Shown piece after piece: positions 12,558-18,235 of a stretch of 61,640 nucleotides of DNA. Positions within the stretch are counted from its first letter, which is position 1, and each line of letters opens with the position of its first letter. The notes below the pieces were generated by a model. That model did no database searches. It was not told where the DNA came from and saw only the letters and a list, made by a program, of their open reading frames with translations. Source of the stretch: a virus; the IMG/VR virus record IMGVR_UViG_3300032326_000597, positions 1-61,640 of that record, one strand, 5' to 3'. The translations under genes and the position numbers were made by a program.

Positions 12558-12977
12558 ATGGTTAAGGCATATACACTGCAAGACAAGATTGTACAACAGG
12601 GGTTCAACGACTTCGAGTCGTTTGTTGGCCTGGTGTTTAAAAAAGATGACGGAGACTCGACTAAGCGGTCGTCTCTTAACGAGCTACAGGCGTCCGGTGC
12701 CACACAGATAAATGTCGGACAGGTTGCTGCCGCTATATGTGACGACAACAGTCTCTATGACACGTATGGGGTCACGGAGTTGATGTTGTCTGACCCAGAC
12801 GTTTCACCCGTCTTAAGCAGGGTGATGAACGCATGGGCTGCTGTTGGTAAGACGCAGTACGTTGTTATCAGGAGGCTTGACTCCTTCCCTGTAATCGACC
12901 CTTCGAGCCCGTTGGTTCCGGTGGCTGTCTGTTACAAGGTAGTTGTTGACGCGTACCTGGCACCTGTTGCACCATAA
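12558..12977 (+). CDS. Hypothetical protein (139 aa)
   Basis: A 139-residue soluble protein with a helical N-terminus (LQDKIVQQGFNDFESFVGLV), an Ala-rich centre (INVGQVAAAICDDN) and a hydrophobic beta-like C-terminus rich in Val and Pro. It is the only acidic/neutral member of this small operon and sits behind an A-run leader. A minor structural protein is possible. No family is recognised. Confidence 0.75.
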   Translation: MVKAYTLQDKIVQQGFNDFESFVGLVFKKDDGDSTKRSSLNELQASGATQINVGQVAAAICDDNSLYDTYGVTELMLSDPDVSPVLSRVMNAWAAVGKTQYVVIRRLDSFPVIDPSSPLVPVAVCYKVVVDAYLAPVAP

Positions 12978-13003
12978 AAAAGTAAAATCTTAATTCAATC
13001 AAT

Positions 13004-13111
13004 ATGAAAAAGACTCAAAACATGCCAGGTAAGCCAATGACGCCAAATCAAAAAAAGGCGTTGGCACTTAAAGAAAAGTCAAAGACTCCAATGCCAAAAT
13101 TTAAGAAGTAA
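13004..13111 (+). CDS. Small basic protein (35 aa)
   Basis: A 35-codon frame (MKKTQNMPGKPMTPNQKKAL at the start) ending in KFKK and a stop that overlaps the next ATG (TAATG). Lys/Pro/Met-rich, like its neighbours. Support comes from position, A-rich start context and shared composition. Confidence 0.6.
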   Translation: MKKTQNMPGKPMTPNQKKALALKEKSKTPMPKFKK

Positions 13112-13374
13112 TGGCAAAGACAGCGGCATGGCAACGTAAGGAGGGCAAGAACCCGGAAGGCGGACTAAACGCCAAGGGCCGTGCCTCGTATAAGCGTGAA
13201 ACCGGAGGCACACTGAAGCCCCCAGTGTCGGCCAAGCAGGCAAAGAAGTCTCCCAAGGCCGCTGCCCGAAGAAAGTCGTTCTGTGCAAGAATGAGCGGAA
13301 TGCCAGGCCCGATGAAGAAGCCTAATGGCAAGCCAACTCGGAAGGCGTTAGCCCTCCGCAAGTGGGACTGCTAG
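13111..13374 (+). CDS. DUF6321-like basic phage protein (87 aa)
   Basis: The sequence AWQRKEGKNPEGGLNAKGRA, then KRETGGTLKPPV, then RRKSFCARMSGMPGPMKKPN, then KPTRKALALRKW matches a conserved phage family (DUF6321) common in marine and freshwater phages: W-Q-R-K-E-G-K-N-P-x-G-G-L-N-x-K-G-R followed by S-F-x-A-R-x-x-G-M-x-G-P. The role is unknown; the strong basic charge and late-gene neighbours suggest nucleic-acid or virion association. It is the last gene before the bidirectional terminator. Confidence 0.85.
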   Translation: MAKTAAWQRKEGKNPEGGLNAKGRASYKRETGGTLKPPVSAKQAKKSPKAAARRKSFCARMSGMPGPMKKPNGKPTRKALALRKWDC

Positions 13375-13412
13375 AAAAAACACGGTCTCGTGTGGGGGAC
13401 CGTTGTAGTTAC

Positions 13413-13447
13413 GAATAAAGCCGGGGTAATACCCGGTTTTTTTATTC
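13413..13447. terminator. Bidirectional terminator between convergent operons
   Basis: CCGGG (13421-13425) pairs with CCCGG (13432-13436), extended by AATAAA pairing with TTTATT, with a T-run on the plus strand and A-run to match on the minus. It stands exactly between plus-strand genes ending at 13374 and minus-strand genes ending at 13442. Confidence 0.8.
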
Positions 13448-13534
13448 GTCAGACTTTTCAACGATCCTAACGACGGCATACACCCCAAGATATAGGGCCA
13501 CCATGGCGATTGTTCCTTGGATAAAGGGATCCAT
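13442..13534 (-). CDS. Tiny single-helix membrane protein, fourth of four (30 aa)
   Basis: A 31-codon frame starting on the stop of the previous tiny gene (TAATG). It reads MDPFIQGTIA, a hydrophobic span (~7-25) and a charged C-terminus (RIVEKSDE). This is the layout of a one-helix membrane peptide. It ends in the terminator at 13413-13447. Evidence is positional plus hydropathy. Confidence 0.55.
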   Translation of the reverse strand: MDPFIQGTIAMVALYLGVYAVVRIVEKSDE

Positions 13535-13629
13535 TACTTTCTGTCTGTTTTTCTAATCATTCGTACCCCTAGCCAGATCAGGGCGACATACATCGCAAGG
13601 GCTATTATACCGTATACAGAATTGTCCAT
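13534..13629 (-). CDS. Tiny single-helix membrane protein, third of four (31 aa)
   Basis: MDNSVYGIIALAMYVALIWL is followed by a short basic tail (RKTDRK), giving an N-out/C-in single helix by the positive-inside rule. It overlaps the upstream tiny gene by 25 bases in another frame and its stop shares bases with the next start. Confidence 0.55.
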   Translation of the reverse strand: MDNSVYGIIALAMYVALIWLGVRMIRKTDRK

Positions 13630-13745
13630 ATTAAAAGGATTATTGAGGTTGTCATGAAAATGTAATAACCAAGGATAAAGTAGTCTGGCTTTCGAAGCTC
13701 CCGATCGACCATTCGGAGCATTTTTCTTACATTAGACTTACACAT
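13605..13745 (-). CDS. Tiny single-helix membrane protein, second of four (46 aa)
   Basis: A basic N-terminus (MCKSNVRKMLRMVDRELRKP) is followed by a C-terminal hydrophobic helix (YFILGYYIFMTTSIILLIWT). This is a tail-anchored layout with the charged part in the cytoplasm. It overlaps both neighbours, by 19 and 25 bases, in different frames. Confidence 0.55.
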   Translation of the reverse strand: MCKSNVRKMLRMVDRELRKPDYFILGYYIFMTTSIILLIWTILYTV

Positions 13746-13858
13746 AGGATGAGGAGGTAATAAAATCCGACGCCGACGGCGATCATGATTAGGTAAGGTA
13801 AAAGGGTTTCAATTTCTTTGTTAGAAAGGATACCCAACAATTTGTTTTTTAGCTTCAT
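13727..13858 (-). CDS. Tiny single-helix membrane protein, first of four (43 aa)
   Basis: A 44-codon frame starting 38 bases inside the preceding gene. The N-terminal 20 residues are charged (MKLKNKLLGILSNKEIETLL) and the rest is a hydrophobic helix (IMIAVGVGFYYLLILCVSLM). It opens a run of four overlapping one-helix membrane proteins. Size and topology would suit small holins, antiholins or membrane-active inhibitors. Confidence 0.55.
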   Translation of the reverse strand: MKLKNKLLGILSNKEIETLLPYLIMIAVGVGFYYLLILCVSLM

Positions 13859-14156
13859 CTTCGTTATTGTTTGACCATAAATCTTTGGCTACATCAAGTA
13901 GCGAATTGAAGTTGTTTGACACGTATTGTGCCTCCACCTCGCAGCCCCATGGTGTTCCACTTGGACTAAGTAGCTCGTAGCTTACACCGGTTTCGGTGCT
14001 GTAGGTGTAGTAATCAACTTGTGCTTGGTAAATTGCAATGTGATCGGTTGGACCATTGTCGTGCCACCTTGAGATTGCATATACCTTCGACCCAATTGGG
14101 TAGGCTTGGAACGTCACTTGAGTTTGTGCGCCCTCTTGTGTTTTTGCTTTTTTCAT
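13821..14156 (-). CDS. Hypothetical protein (111 aa)
   Basis: A 111-residue soluble, beta-rich protein (QVTFQAYPIGSKVYAISRWH, then a Tyr/Thr-rich middle) with an acidic Asn-rich C-terminal helix. It lies just downstream of the tRNA region, behind two TTTCGTTTAT-type repeats, and its end overlaps the first tiny membrane-protein gene by 38 bases. The function is unknown. Confidence 0.75.
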   Translation of the reverse strand: MKKAKTQEGAQTQVTFQAYPIGSKVYAISRWHDNGPTDHIAIYQAQVDYYTYSTETGVSYELLSPSGTPWGCEVEAQYVSNNFNSLLDVAKDLWSNNNEDEAKKQIVGYPF

Positions 14157-14174
14157 TTCGTTTATTTCGTTTAT

Positions 14175-14206
14175 TCTTGTAACAAAAAAGGTAAAAATTT
14201 GTTACA
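14175..14206 (-). other. Inverted repeat between tRNA and CDS
   Basis: TGTAACAAA and TTTGTTACA form a 9-bp stem around a T-rich loop just downstream of the tRNA at 14212. It could be a tRNA-processing or termination structure. Confidence 0.45.
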
Positions 14207-14211
14207 GTTAG

Positions 14212-14310
14212 TAGCCAGGGCAGGACTCGAACCTGTAAGTTTTTAGTTTAACGTCTAAAACACCTCGTAAGGCAAAAATTCCATTGCGTCTACCATTCCG
14301 CCACCTGACT
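14212..14310 (-). tRNA. tRNA with Leu-like body but non-canonical anticodon region
   Basis: On the minus strand the 7-bp acceptor stem (AGTCAGG/CCTGGCT, one G-T pair), a D arm of tRNA-Leu type (GGCGGAATGGTAGACGC) and a T arm with loop TTCGAGT are clear, with A as discriminator and no encoded CCA. The 48 bases between D and T arms do not give a normal 5-bp stem with a 7-base loop. They contain two hairpins instead (CCT-TACG-AGG and TTTTAG-N8-CTAAAA). The gene is 99 bases long, longer than a standard type II tRNA. The anticodon cannot be assigned; it may be degenerate or hold an insertion. Confidence 0.6.
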
Positions 14311-14317
14311 ATGTTGA

Positions 14318-14420
14318 GGGTGAGAAGTCCTCTGTGTTGTGTCATAACTGGATGACCTACCAACTAATTCCTTTCTCAAGGGAACAACACTTTGTAGCTC
14401 GTCTTTCCGAGCTGTCACCC
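14318..14420 (-). ncRNA. Candidate multi-branched structured RNA between two tRNAs
   Basis: GGGTGA/TCACCC (14318-14323 with 14415-14420) closes a 103-base unit. Inside are a hairpin AGCTCG-GAAAGA-CGAGCT and a 7-bp stem GTGTTGT/ACAACAC (14334-14340 with 14384-14390), which itself holds two hairpins, TTCC-N9-GGAA and GTCAT-CCAGTT-ATGAC. It has no T-loop and does not fit a tRNA. No protein frame on the minus strand explains it. The stretch 14421-14481 has further pairing (GCCTC/GAGGC, CCACAATGTGG). Confidence 0.45.
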
Positions 14421-14481
14421 ACTTTGAAGCCTCTAGGTTTTCGTTCCTGTCAGGGTGAGGCAATTAACCACATTGTGGCTG

Positions 14482-14554
14482 TAGTCAGGACAGGATTCGA
14501 ACCTGTATCAATGCAGAGAGCGACTCCACAGCGTCACCGTTGCGCCACCTGACT
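14482..14554 (-). tRNA. tRNA, tentative anticodon CGC
   Basis: A 73-base cloverleaf on the minus strand: acceptor AGTCAGG/CCTGACT (7 bp), D arm GCG...CGC with GGT in the loop, anticodon stem GTGGA/TCTGC (two G-T pairs) with loop GTCGCTC, variable region of 6, T arm ACAGG-TTCGAAT-CCTGT, discriminator A, no CCA. By position the anticodon is CGC, which would read GCG (Ala), but there is no G3-T70 pair, so charging identity is doubtful. Acceptor and D-arm bases are close to the tRNA at 14212, which suggests duplication. Confidence 0.75.
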
Positions 14555-14633
14555 AATCAAAACTACCACGTAAGTGTGCTGTTCTAATGGGAAGCATCGT
14601 GGTATTTAGTCACAATTCTTCAAATTTATGAGA

Positions 14634-14960
14634 CTAAGCTTCATTCTTCCCCTCAACGCCACGCTTGATTCTGTTGGCGGTACGAGCGGTTTGCCAGTGA
14701 ATTGCTTCTTCGATCTTTGTAATCGTGAGCGCATTTTCACGGCATGGAAACGCTTCGTTCAAGCTTTCGAAAAGACACTTCACATACTCCAGCATATCAA
14801 CTACTTGTACGCCGTTCACACCAACCTCACCGATTGGATCCGACTGAATAGTAAAAGATACTACAGGAGCGATACCCTTTATATCTTCTTCGTTTTCAAT
14901 AAAAATAAAATCTTTTGCTTTTTCTGGCATCTTGTTCAATGCCTTGGTTACATGTCTCAT
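14634..14960 (-). CDS. Acb2/Tad1-like anti-defence protein (108 aa)
   Basis: The C-terminal two thirds reads GEVGVNGVQVVDMLEYVKCL (44-63), then CRENALTITKIEEAIHWQTART (~73-94), then GVEGKNEA. The pattern G-V-N-G ... P-C/S-R-E-N-A-L-A-x-T-K-x-E-E-A-x-x-W ... R-T ... R-G-V-E-G is the helical-hairpin motif of a large phage family which I associate with Acb2/Tad1-type proteins. Acb2 is a cyclic-nucleotide sponge that blocks CBASS immunity, and Tad1 sequesters Thoeris signals. The binding residues are not verified here. It lies with a MazG-like protein and tRNAs in an accessory operon driven from 16025-16054. If the assignment is right, it protects the phage against signal-based immunity. Confidence 0.55.
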   Translation of the reverse strand: MRHVTKALNKMPEKAKDFIFIENEEDIKGIAPVVSFTIQSDPIGEVGVNGVQVVDMLEYVKCLFESLNEAFPCRENALTITKIEEAIHWQTARTANRIKRGVEGKNEA

Positions 14961-14976
14961 ATTGGTTTGTTTTAAA

Positions 14977-15189
14977 TTACATTTTCATAATCTTTTTTAG
15001 ATAAAGCGCCAGATCAAGCGCCTCCTCGTATGCGTGTTGGATCCACTCCTTGTGACTTAGGTCATTTCTGTCCATTGTCTGCTTGTATTCCGAGTATCCC
15101 TTCTTCTCACGCATGATCATGTCTACAATCACCTCGTTGAGTAGTTCTGAGGCGTATTTTATCGGCTTATCGTCGCTTGTATGTCCCAT
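14977..15189 (-). CDS. MazG-like NTP pyrophosphatase-type helical protein (70 aa)
   Basis: The segment REKKGYSEYKQTMDRNDLSH then WIQHAYEEALDLALYLKKIM is the helix pair H-A-x-E-E-x-x-D/N-x-x-x-Y of small phage proteins related to all-alpha MazG/dUTPase-type NTP pyrophosphatases. Only one E-E-x-x-D-type metal-binding helix is visible, so a dimer would be needed for catalysis. At 70 residues it is a minimal version. Alternatives are a non-catalytic structural homologue. Confidence 0.55.
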   Translation of the reverse strand: MGHTSDDKPIKYASELLNEVIVDMIMREKKGYSEYKQTMDRNDLSHKEWIQHAYEEALDLALYLKKIMKM

Positions 15190-15347
15190 CGGTAGCTTAA
15201 CCAGTTTTGTTCTTTACCCATTAGTTTATCGAGCTTGAAGCAGTCGTTCAGAGCCTTTGTTTTGGCTTGTTCTGGACTCTTTGCTTTAGCTTTAGCGTTG
15301 TGGACCAGCTTGTCCCCATCCCAAATTGTGATCACGTAGTTATTCAT
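15159..15347 (-). CDS. Hypothetical basic protein (62 aa)
   Basis: A 62-residue basic alpha-beta protein (NYVITIWDGDKLVHNAKAKA, then a Lys/Ala helix). The D-G-D turn and a helix with S-P-E-Q-A-K-x-x-A resemble small phage proteins that modify or bind other proteins, but I cannot name the family. It overlaps the MazG-like gene by 31 bases and the upstream gene by 8. Confidence 0.7.
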   Translation of the reverse strand: MNNYVITIWDGDKLVHNAKAKAKSPEQAKTKALNDCFKLDKLMGKEQNWLSYRWDIQATISR

Positions 15348-15534
15348 GTATTCCGTAGGTTGAGTTTACCCAAACCTTCACCTGGTCGCTTTCAAAGTGT
15401 CTGATATGACCGCCGTCGAGAAGCACAACTGTTATTTCGTCGTTTTCATACATCCCGCCGGGGTTAATGTACAGGATGTATCCGTCACCGAGTGGTGTTG
15501 TTACCGGGATCGGGTATGGAGGAAAGCTCATCAT
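15340..15534 (-). CDS. Conserved small beta-rich phage protein (64 aa)
   Basis: The pattern PIPVTTPLGDGYILYINPGG, then NDEITVVLLDGGHIRHFESDQVKVW and a C-terminal N-x-T-Y/F-G-I is one I recognise from many Bacteroidetes phages as a small conserved protein, probably an SH3-like beta barrel. No role is known. Its start overlaps the stop of the upstream gene, with two adjacent ATGs. Confidence 0.8.
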   Translation of the reverse strand: MMSFPPYPIPVTTPLGDGYILYINPGGMYENDEITVVLLDGGHIRHFESDQVKVWVNSTYGIHE

Positions 15535-16010
15535 TGCACAGGTTCAGTAGTTGTTGGATTTCCTGCTGCCTCATTTTCCTCAACGTCGGAAGGTTCTTCA
15601 TTATTATCTGCATCACCTCCATCTTCTTGCTCGGATGAGCTGTCTTCAGCTGTTCCGCCAGATACTCCGTCAGCGCTTGCTTGGTTCTTTTCATCTATTT
15701 GTCGTTTTATATCATCAACTCCGGTGTTTATCAAGGCCCAATACTCTACGGGCAGGGTTGCAAGGTTTTGAAGGGTGACTTCCATCAGTTCTACCGCGTT
15801 TAAATACGCCTCACCGCCCTGCACGTTCCCCAAAACGCCGTATATCGGCATCAGCTCACGTTCTAACTTGGCAACTAGGTTCTTTGAGTGCATCTTGAGG
15901 TCTTGTCGGAAGAACTTCAGCTCAACACATTCGTCGTGGCACTGCGCGTAGATTTGCTGTGCTGCTAATGCGGTCACTACCAACCGTCTTTTCTTTTCTT
16001 GTTCGTTCAT
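15531..16010 (-). CDS. Hypothetical protein with acidic disordered tail (159 aa)
   Basis: Residues 1-110 are helical (EKKRRLVVTALAAQQIYAQC, then a long charged helix). The last 50 residues are a low-complexity Ser/Glu/Asp/Gly tail (EDSSSEQEDGGDADNNEEPS). It is the promoter-proximal gene of the operon that holds the Acb2-like gene and the tRNAs. Acidic tails of this kind often contact DNA-binding proteins. The function is unknown. Confidence 0.7.
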   Translation of the reverse strand: MNEQEKKRRLVVTALAAQQIYAQCHDECVELKFFRQDLKMHSKNLVAKLERELMPIYGVLGNVQGGEAYLNAVELMEVTLQNLATLPVEYWALINTGVDDIKRQIDEKNQASADGVSGGTAEDSSSEQEDGGDADNNEEPSDVEENEAAGNPTTTEPVQ

Positions 16011-16024
16011 TTCGTTTATTTGTG

Positions 16025-16054
16025 CAAATATATGCCACGCAAGTCAATTTGCAA
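16025..16054 (-). promoter_or_regulatory. Bacteroidetes-type promoter, leftward (accessory/tRNA operon)
   Basis: On the minus strand TTG, 19 bases, TATATTTG, a perfect match, 15 bases before the ATG at 16010. It should drive the Acb2-like gene, tRNAs and tiny membrane proteins down to the terminator at 13413. Confidence 0.75.
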
Positions 16055-16065
16055 GAAAATTAACA

Positions 16066-16320
16066 TTAATTTGCGCTAAATGTGAAGCTCATGTCGCTCA
16101 TGATTATGTCGTCCACCTCCTCCATCGACAATCCTACGATAAAATCATCCCCTCCGGAGCTTACCATGCATAGATTCTTGTAGTTTAGGTAAGGGCGGAC
16201 GTTATCAATGCTGTAGAAGATGGCTGCCTCACACTCAAACTTGTCTGGAGTCACCCCGACAAGGTCGGCAAGCCTCTTCTCGTCGTTGTCAATAACTATG
16301 GGAAGTATGACTCTCAGCAT
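16066..16320 (-). CDS. Conserved hypothetical protein (84 aa)
   Basis: An 84-residue acidic protein: a hydrophobic first strand (MLRVILPIVI), then AAIFYSIDNVRPYL, then MVSSGGDDFIVGLSMEEVDD. The F-Y-x-I-D ... S-G-G-D-x-F-I-V pattern is familiar from small Bacteroidetes-phage proteins without known function. It is separated by one base from the HExxH gene, so the two are co-transcribed. Confidence 0.75.
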   Translation of the reverse strand: MLRVILPIVIDNDEKRLADLVGVTPDKFECEAAIFYSIDNVRPYLNYKNLCMVSSGGDDFIVGLSMEEVDDIIMSDMSFTFSAN

Positions 16321-16321
16321 A

Positions 16322-16564
16322 TTAGTCCAAATTTACTCGTCTATAACCAAGTGTCCACAGGAATTCAGATATTTTTCTCCCATATTCTTCAACATGGCTT
16401 TCCTCCCAGTGCTTGAACTCGTGGTGCAAGTATTCGTGGATGGCAACCTCCAGATGTTCCTTGGCGGGAAGGCGTGGGTCGATCTCGATAAGACCGTCCT
16501 CATGGTAAAGGCCACGCGCCTTTTCCCTGCCTAGCTTCCTGTATTTGATTCTGAACTCTTCCAT
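16322..16564 (-). CDS. Small HExxH zinc metallopeptidase-like protein (80 aa)
   Basis: The sequence GLIEIDPRLPAKEHLEVAIHEYLHHEFKHW (opening part ~25-40, active-site helix ~41-53) holds H-E-Y-L-H, the zinc-binding active-site motif of gluzincin-type and ImmA/SprT-like peptidases, preceded by a short strand and E-x-A-I as usual. A later Glu/His (EESHVEEYG) could be the third ligand. At 80 residues it is a minimal domain like those in many phages. Substrate unknown; ImmA-type proteins cleave repressors, which would make regulation a possible role. Confidence 0.75.
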   Translation of the reverse strand: MEEFRIKYRKLGREKARGLYHEDGLIEIDPRLPAKEHLEVAIHEYLHHEFKHWEESHVEEYGRKISEFLWTLGYRRVNLD

Positions 16565-16589
16565 TGCACATCCGATTATGCAAAATACA

Positions 16590-16625
16590 GAAAAAAACGC
16601 ACACGTTCTGTAACAAAAACGTGCA
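16590..16625 (-). terminator. Hairpin with T-run, leftward
   Basis: On the minus strand GCACGTT pairs with AACGTG (plus a TGC extension) and is followed by GTTTTTTT. It is the second of two tandem terminators downstream of the phosphoesterase gene. Confidence 0.5.
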
Positions 16626-16636
16626 TAAAAATGTTA

Positions 16637-16676
16637 CGAAAAATGTCAAGTTAACCGAGTTGAAAACTTGACATTT
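16637..16676 (-). terminator. Terminator of the phosphoesterase gene
   Basis: AAATGTCAAGTT and AACTTGACATTT (16641-16652, 16665-16676) form a 12-bp stem that begins in the stop codon at 16675 and is followed by T residues on the minus strand. Confidence 0.75.
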
Positions 16677-17694
16677 ACTTAATCTTTCCGTTCACGATTC
16701 GGTAGTTTGTAACCTCAAACTCCTCATTATCAAACACTTTCACGTGCGCGAAGCCGTGAGTAAACTTGTTGATCGGCATGTAGTCGGGGTGAAGCTCACA
16801 CAAACAAGCTACCGACCAACATGTTGTCACCTTCCCGTTGATGTTTGGCTCGGTATGCTCCGAGGTCTGGTGGTGGTGTCCGCAGATTGCGTTGTCCTTG
16901 GCCCGGAGATATAAACCACGGGCGATGTTCACCGGGCTGAACATGCTTGACCCAAACTCGTGGCCGTGAAGTGCTATTAGCTTGCCCATTTTTACAAGCT
17001 GCTTGTCTGGGATGAAGTTGATGTTGAGCTGCTTGAGATGCAGGATGGATTCCAAGGAAAATTCTTCAATTCCAACTAGATCGGACGCGTTGTTGATCAG
17101 ATAGTGGTCCCAACGAATGTCGTGGTTTCCTGCTTTGAAGTATATTGCCTGAGTAGGAAACAATTTCCGCAGCGTGTAGAGGAAGTCCCTTGCCATATAG
17201 ATTTCAGAGGCGAGGTCTCTCTTGCGTGGGTCTTTTTGGAAGCGGCTGATTGCGTAGAAGTCGATGAGGTCCCCATTGATGTAGATCGTGTTGACCTCAT
17301 TTTCGAGTCCGTACTTGAGCGCCGCTGTGAGAGCAGGGATGTTGTGATATGGTACGTGAATGTCGGTGAGAAATAGGATATCATTGTGGTTAACTGGGAA
17401 TTTATATGGGCTGTATTTTTTTTCCTTTGAGTCAGGCAACCCTAGTGGGTTACTGTCGGGAATCAGCTCATTAATGATATCCTCGAATGCGTTTGCGATG
17501 ACCTGCGGGTTCACCCGCGCCTTCTTTGCTGGTTCTGCTTTGTTGTTCTTCTTCCAGGCAAGAAACTGTCGTTTAAAAGACTCAAGCGTGATCCCGGACG
17601 TTACGTTATCATACTCTAATTCAATCTTTTTGCTTTGACTAAGGTCTCGCGTGTCGTTTAAGATGTTGCGATAGTTCTGTACGTTGTTTTTCAT
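16675..17694 (-). CDS. Calcineurin-like metallophosphoesterase (339 aa)
   Basis: All signature blocks are present in order (numbered from the ATG at 17694): FLTDIH (109-113), YINGDLIDF (139-146), KAGNHDIRWDH (187-197), ALHGHEFG (241-248) and ICGHHHQ (270-276). These are the two-metal ligands of the Mre11/lambda-PP/MPE fold, so it should be an active Mn2+/Fe2+ phosphatase or nuclease. Residues 1-95 are extra; they contain a helix pair (ITLESFKRQFLAWKK) that could bind nucleic acid. The longer frame start at 17712 is a TTG inside the promoter, so I use 17694. It is a single-gene transcript with its own promoter and terminator, beside replication genes. Substrate could be DNA ends, RNA or nucleotide signals. 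Confidence 0.85.
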   Translation of the reverse strand: MKNNVQNYRNILNDTRDLSQSKKIELEYDNVTSGITLESFKRQFLAWKKNNKAEPAKKARVNPQVIANAFEDIINELIPDSNPLGLPDSKEKKYSPYKFPVNHNDILFLTDIHVPYHNIPALTAALKYGLENEVNTIYINGDLIDFYAISRFQKDPRKRDLASEIYMARDFLYTLRKLFPTQAIYFKAGNHDIRWDHYLINNASDLVGIEEFSLESILHLKQLNINFIPDKQLVKMGKLIALHGHEFGSSMFSPVNIARGLYLRAKDNAICGHHHQTSEHTEPNINGKVTTCWSVACLCELHPDYMPINKFTHGFAHVKVFDNEEFEVTNYRIVNGKIK

Positions 17695-17709
17695 TAAGGT
17701 AGATATTTG

Positions 17710-17739
17710 CAAATATAATGAGTATCACCACGAAAGCAA
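17710..17739 (-). promoter_or_regulatory. Bacteroidetes-type promoter for the phosphoesterase gene
   Basis: On the minus strand TTG, 19 bases, TATATTTG, a perfect match, ending 15 bases before the ATG at 17694. Confidence 0.75.
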
Positions 17740-17768
17740 AAACCGCCTCGCTTAGGAGACGGTTTTCA
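17737..17768 (-). terminator. Terminator upstream of the phosphoesterase promoter
   Basis: AAAACCG (17739-17745) pairs with CGGTTTT (17760-17766), with a further short stem inside and T5 following on the minus strand. It ends the DnaA-like operon and shares bases with the -33 box of the next promoter. Confidence 0.65.
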
Positions 17769-17849
17769 CAAACGAAATGAATAAAACAAACTGAACTTGC
17801 GCTATAAAAGCACAACTCAGCAAATGTATCGACAAACAATTTAGTTTGC

Positions 17850-18068
17850 TCACTTTCTTTTGATTACGATGACTTTATGCTTCTTTTCGTTATCATCGCT
17901 CTGCACCTTTATCTTCCTCCACATGTAATACTTAATTGGAAGGATGGATGCCACGATCAGAAACGAAGCAATCGCGCTTGGGTAGTTTTTCTCCCAAAGG
18001 GAAACTACAAACGCGATGACGAACGCAAACAGGAATGCTGTAAGTGTGATGTTGGGTAACTCCAACAT
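17850..18068 (-). CDS. Two-helix membrane protein with basic tail (72 aa)
   Basis: From the ATG at 18068: two hydrophobic helices (ITLTAFLFAFVIAFVVSLW, 7-25, and SAIASFLIVASILPIKYYMW, ~31-50) separated by a short loop with Glu-Lys-Asn, then a 22-residue Lys-rich tail (KKHKVIVIKRK). A holin-type or membrane-anchor protein by layout. The upstream extension to 18161 starts with a TTG and is covered by another gene. It closes the operon before the terminator at 17737. Confidence 0.65.
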   Translation of the reverse strand: MLELPNITLTAFLFAFVIAFVVSLWEKNYPSAIASFLIVASILPIKYYMWRKIKVQSDDNEKKHKVIVIKRK

Positions 18069-18088
18069 GTAGGCTGGGAATGATTTTT

Positions 18089-18235
18089 TTAGTTCCAAAA
18101 TATAAATTGTGATTTTTCGACTTTTTGATTCCTCATGATTACCAGTGTGGCAGGTACGCAAATATACATTATTTTTTCTTCGCCGTCCTCACACACATTG
18201 TATGGCACGTACATGATAGACTCAATGGTGTCCAT
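18089..18235 (-). CDS. Small hypothetical protein (48 aa)
   Basis: A 49-codon frame whose ATG shares bases with the previous stop (TAATG). It reads MDTIESIMYVPYNVCEDGEE, then a hydrophobic strand pair (IMYICVPATLVIM) and a basic end. It fills the gap between two genes exactly. A TATATTTG in it is explained by its own codons. The function is unknown. Confidence 0.6.
   Translation of the reverse strand: MDTIESIMYVPYNVCEDGEEKIMYICVPATLVIMRNQKVEKSQFIFWN

Noticed and set aside
14334-14552. Rightward frame of 72 codons over the tRNA region
   Set aside because: It covers a whole tRNA gene and the structured RNA on the other strand; no phage-like protein features.
18159-18166. TATATTTG on the minus strand
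   Set aside because: It is explained by the codons TAT ATT TGC of the 48-aa gene and has no -33 element.
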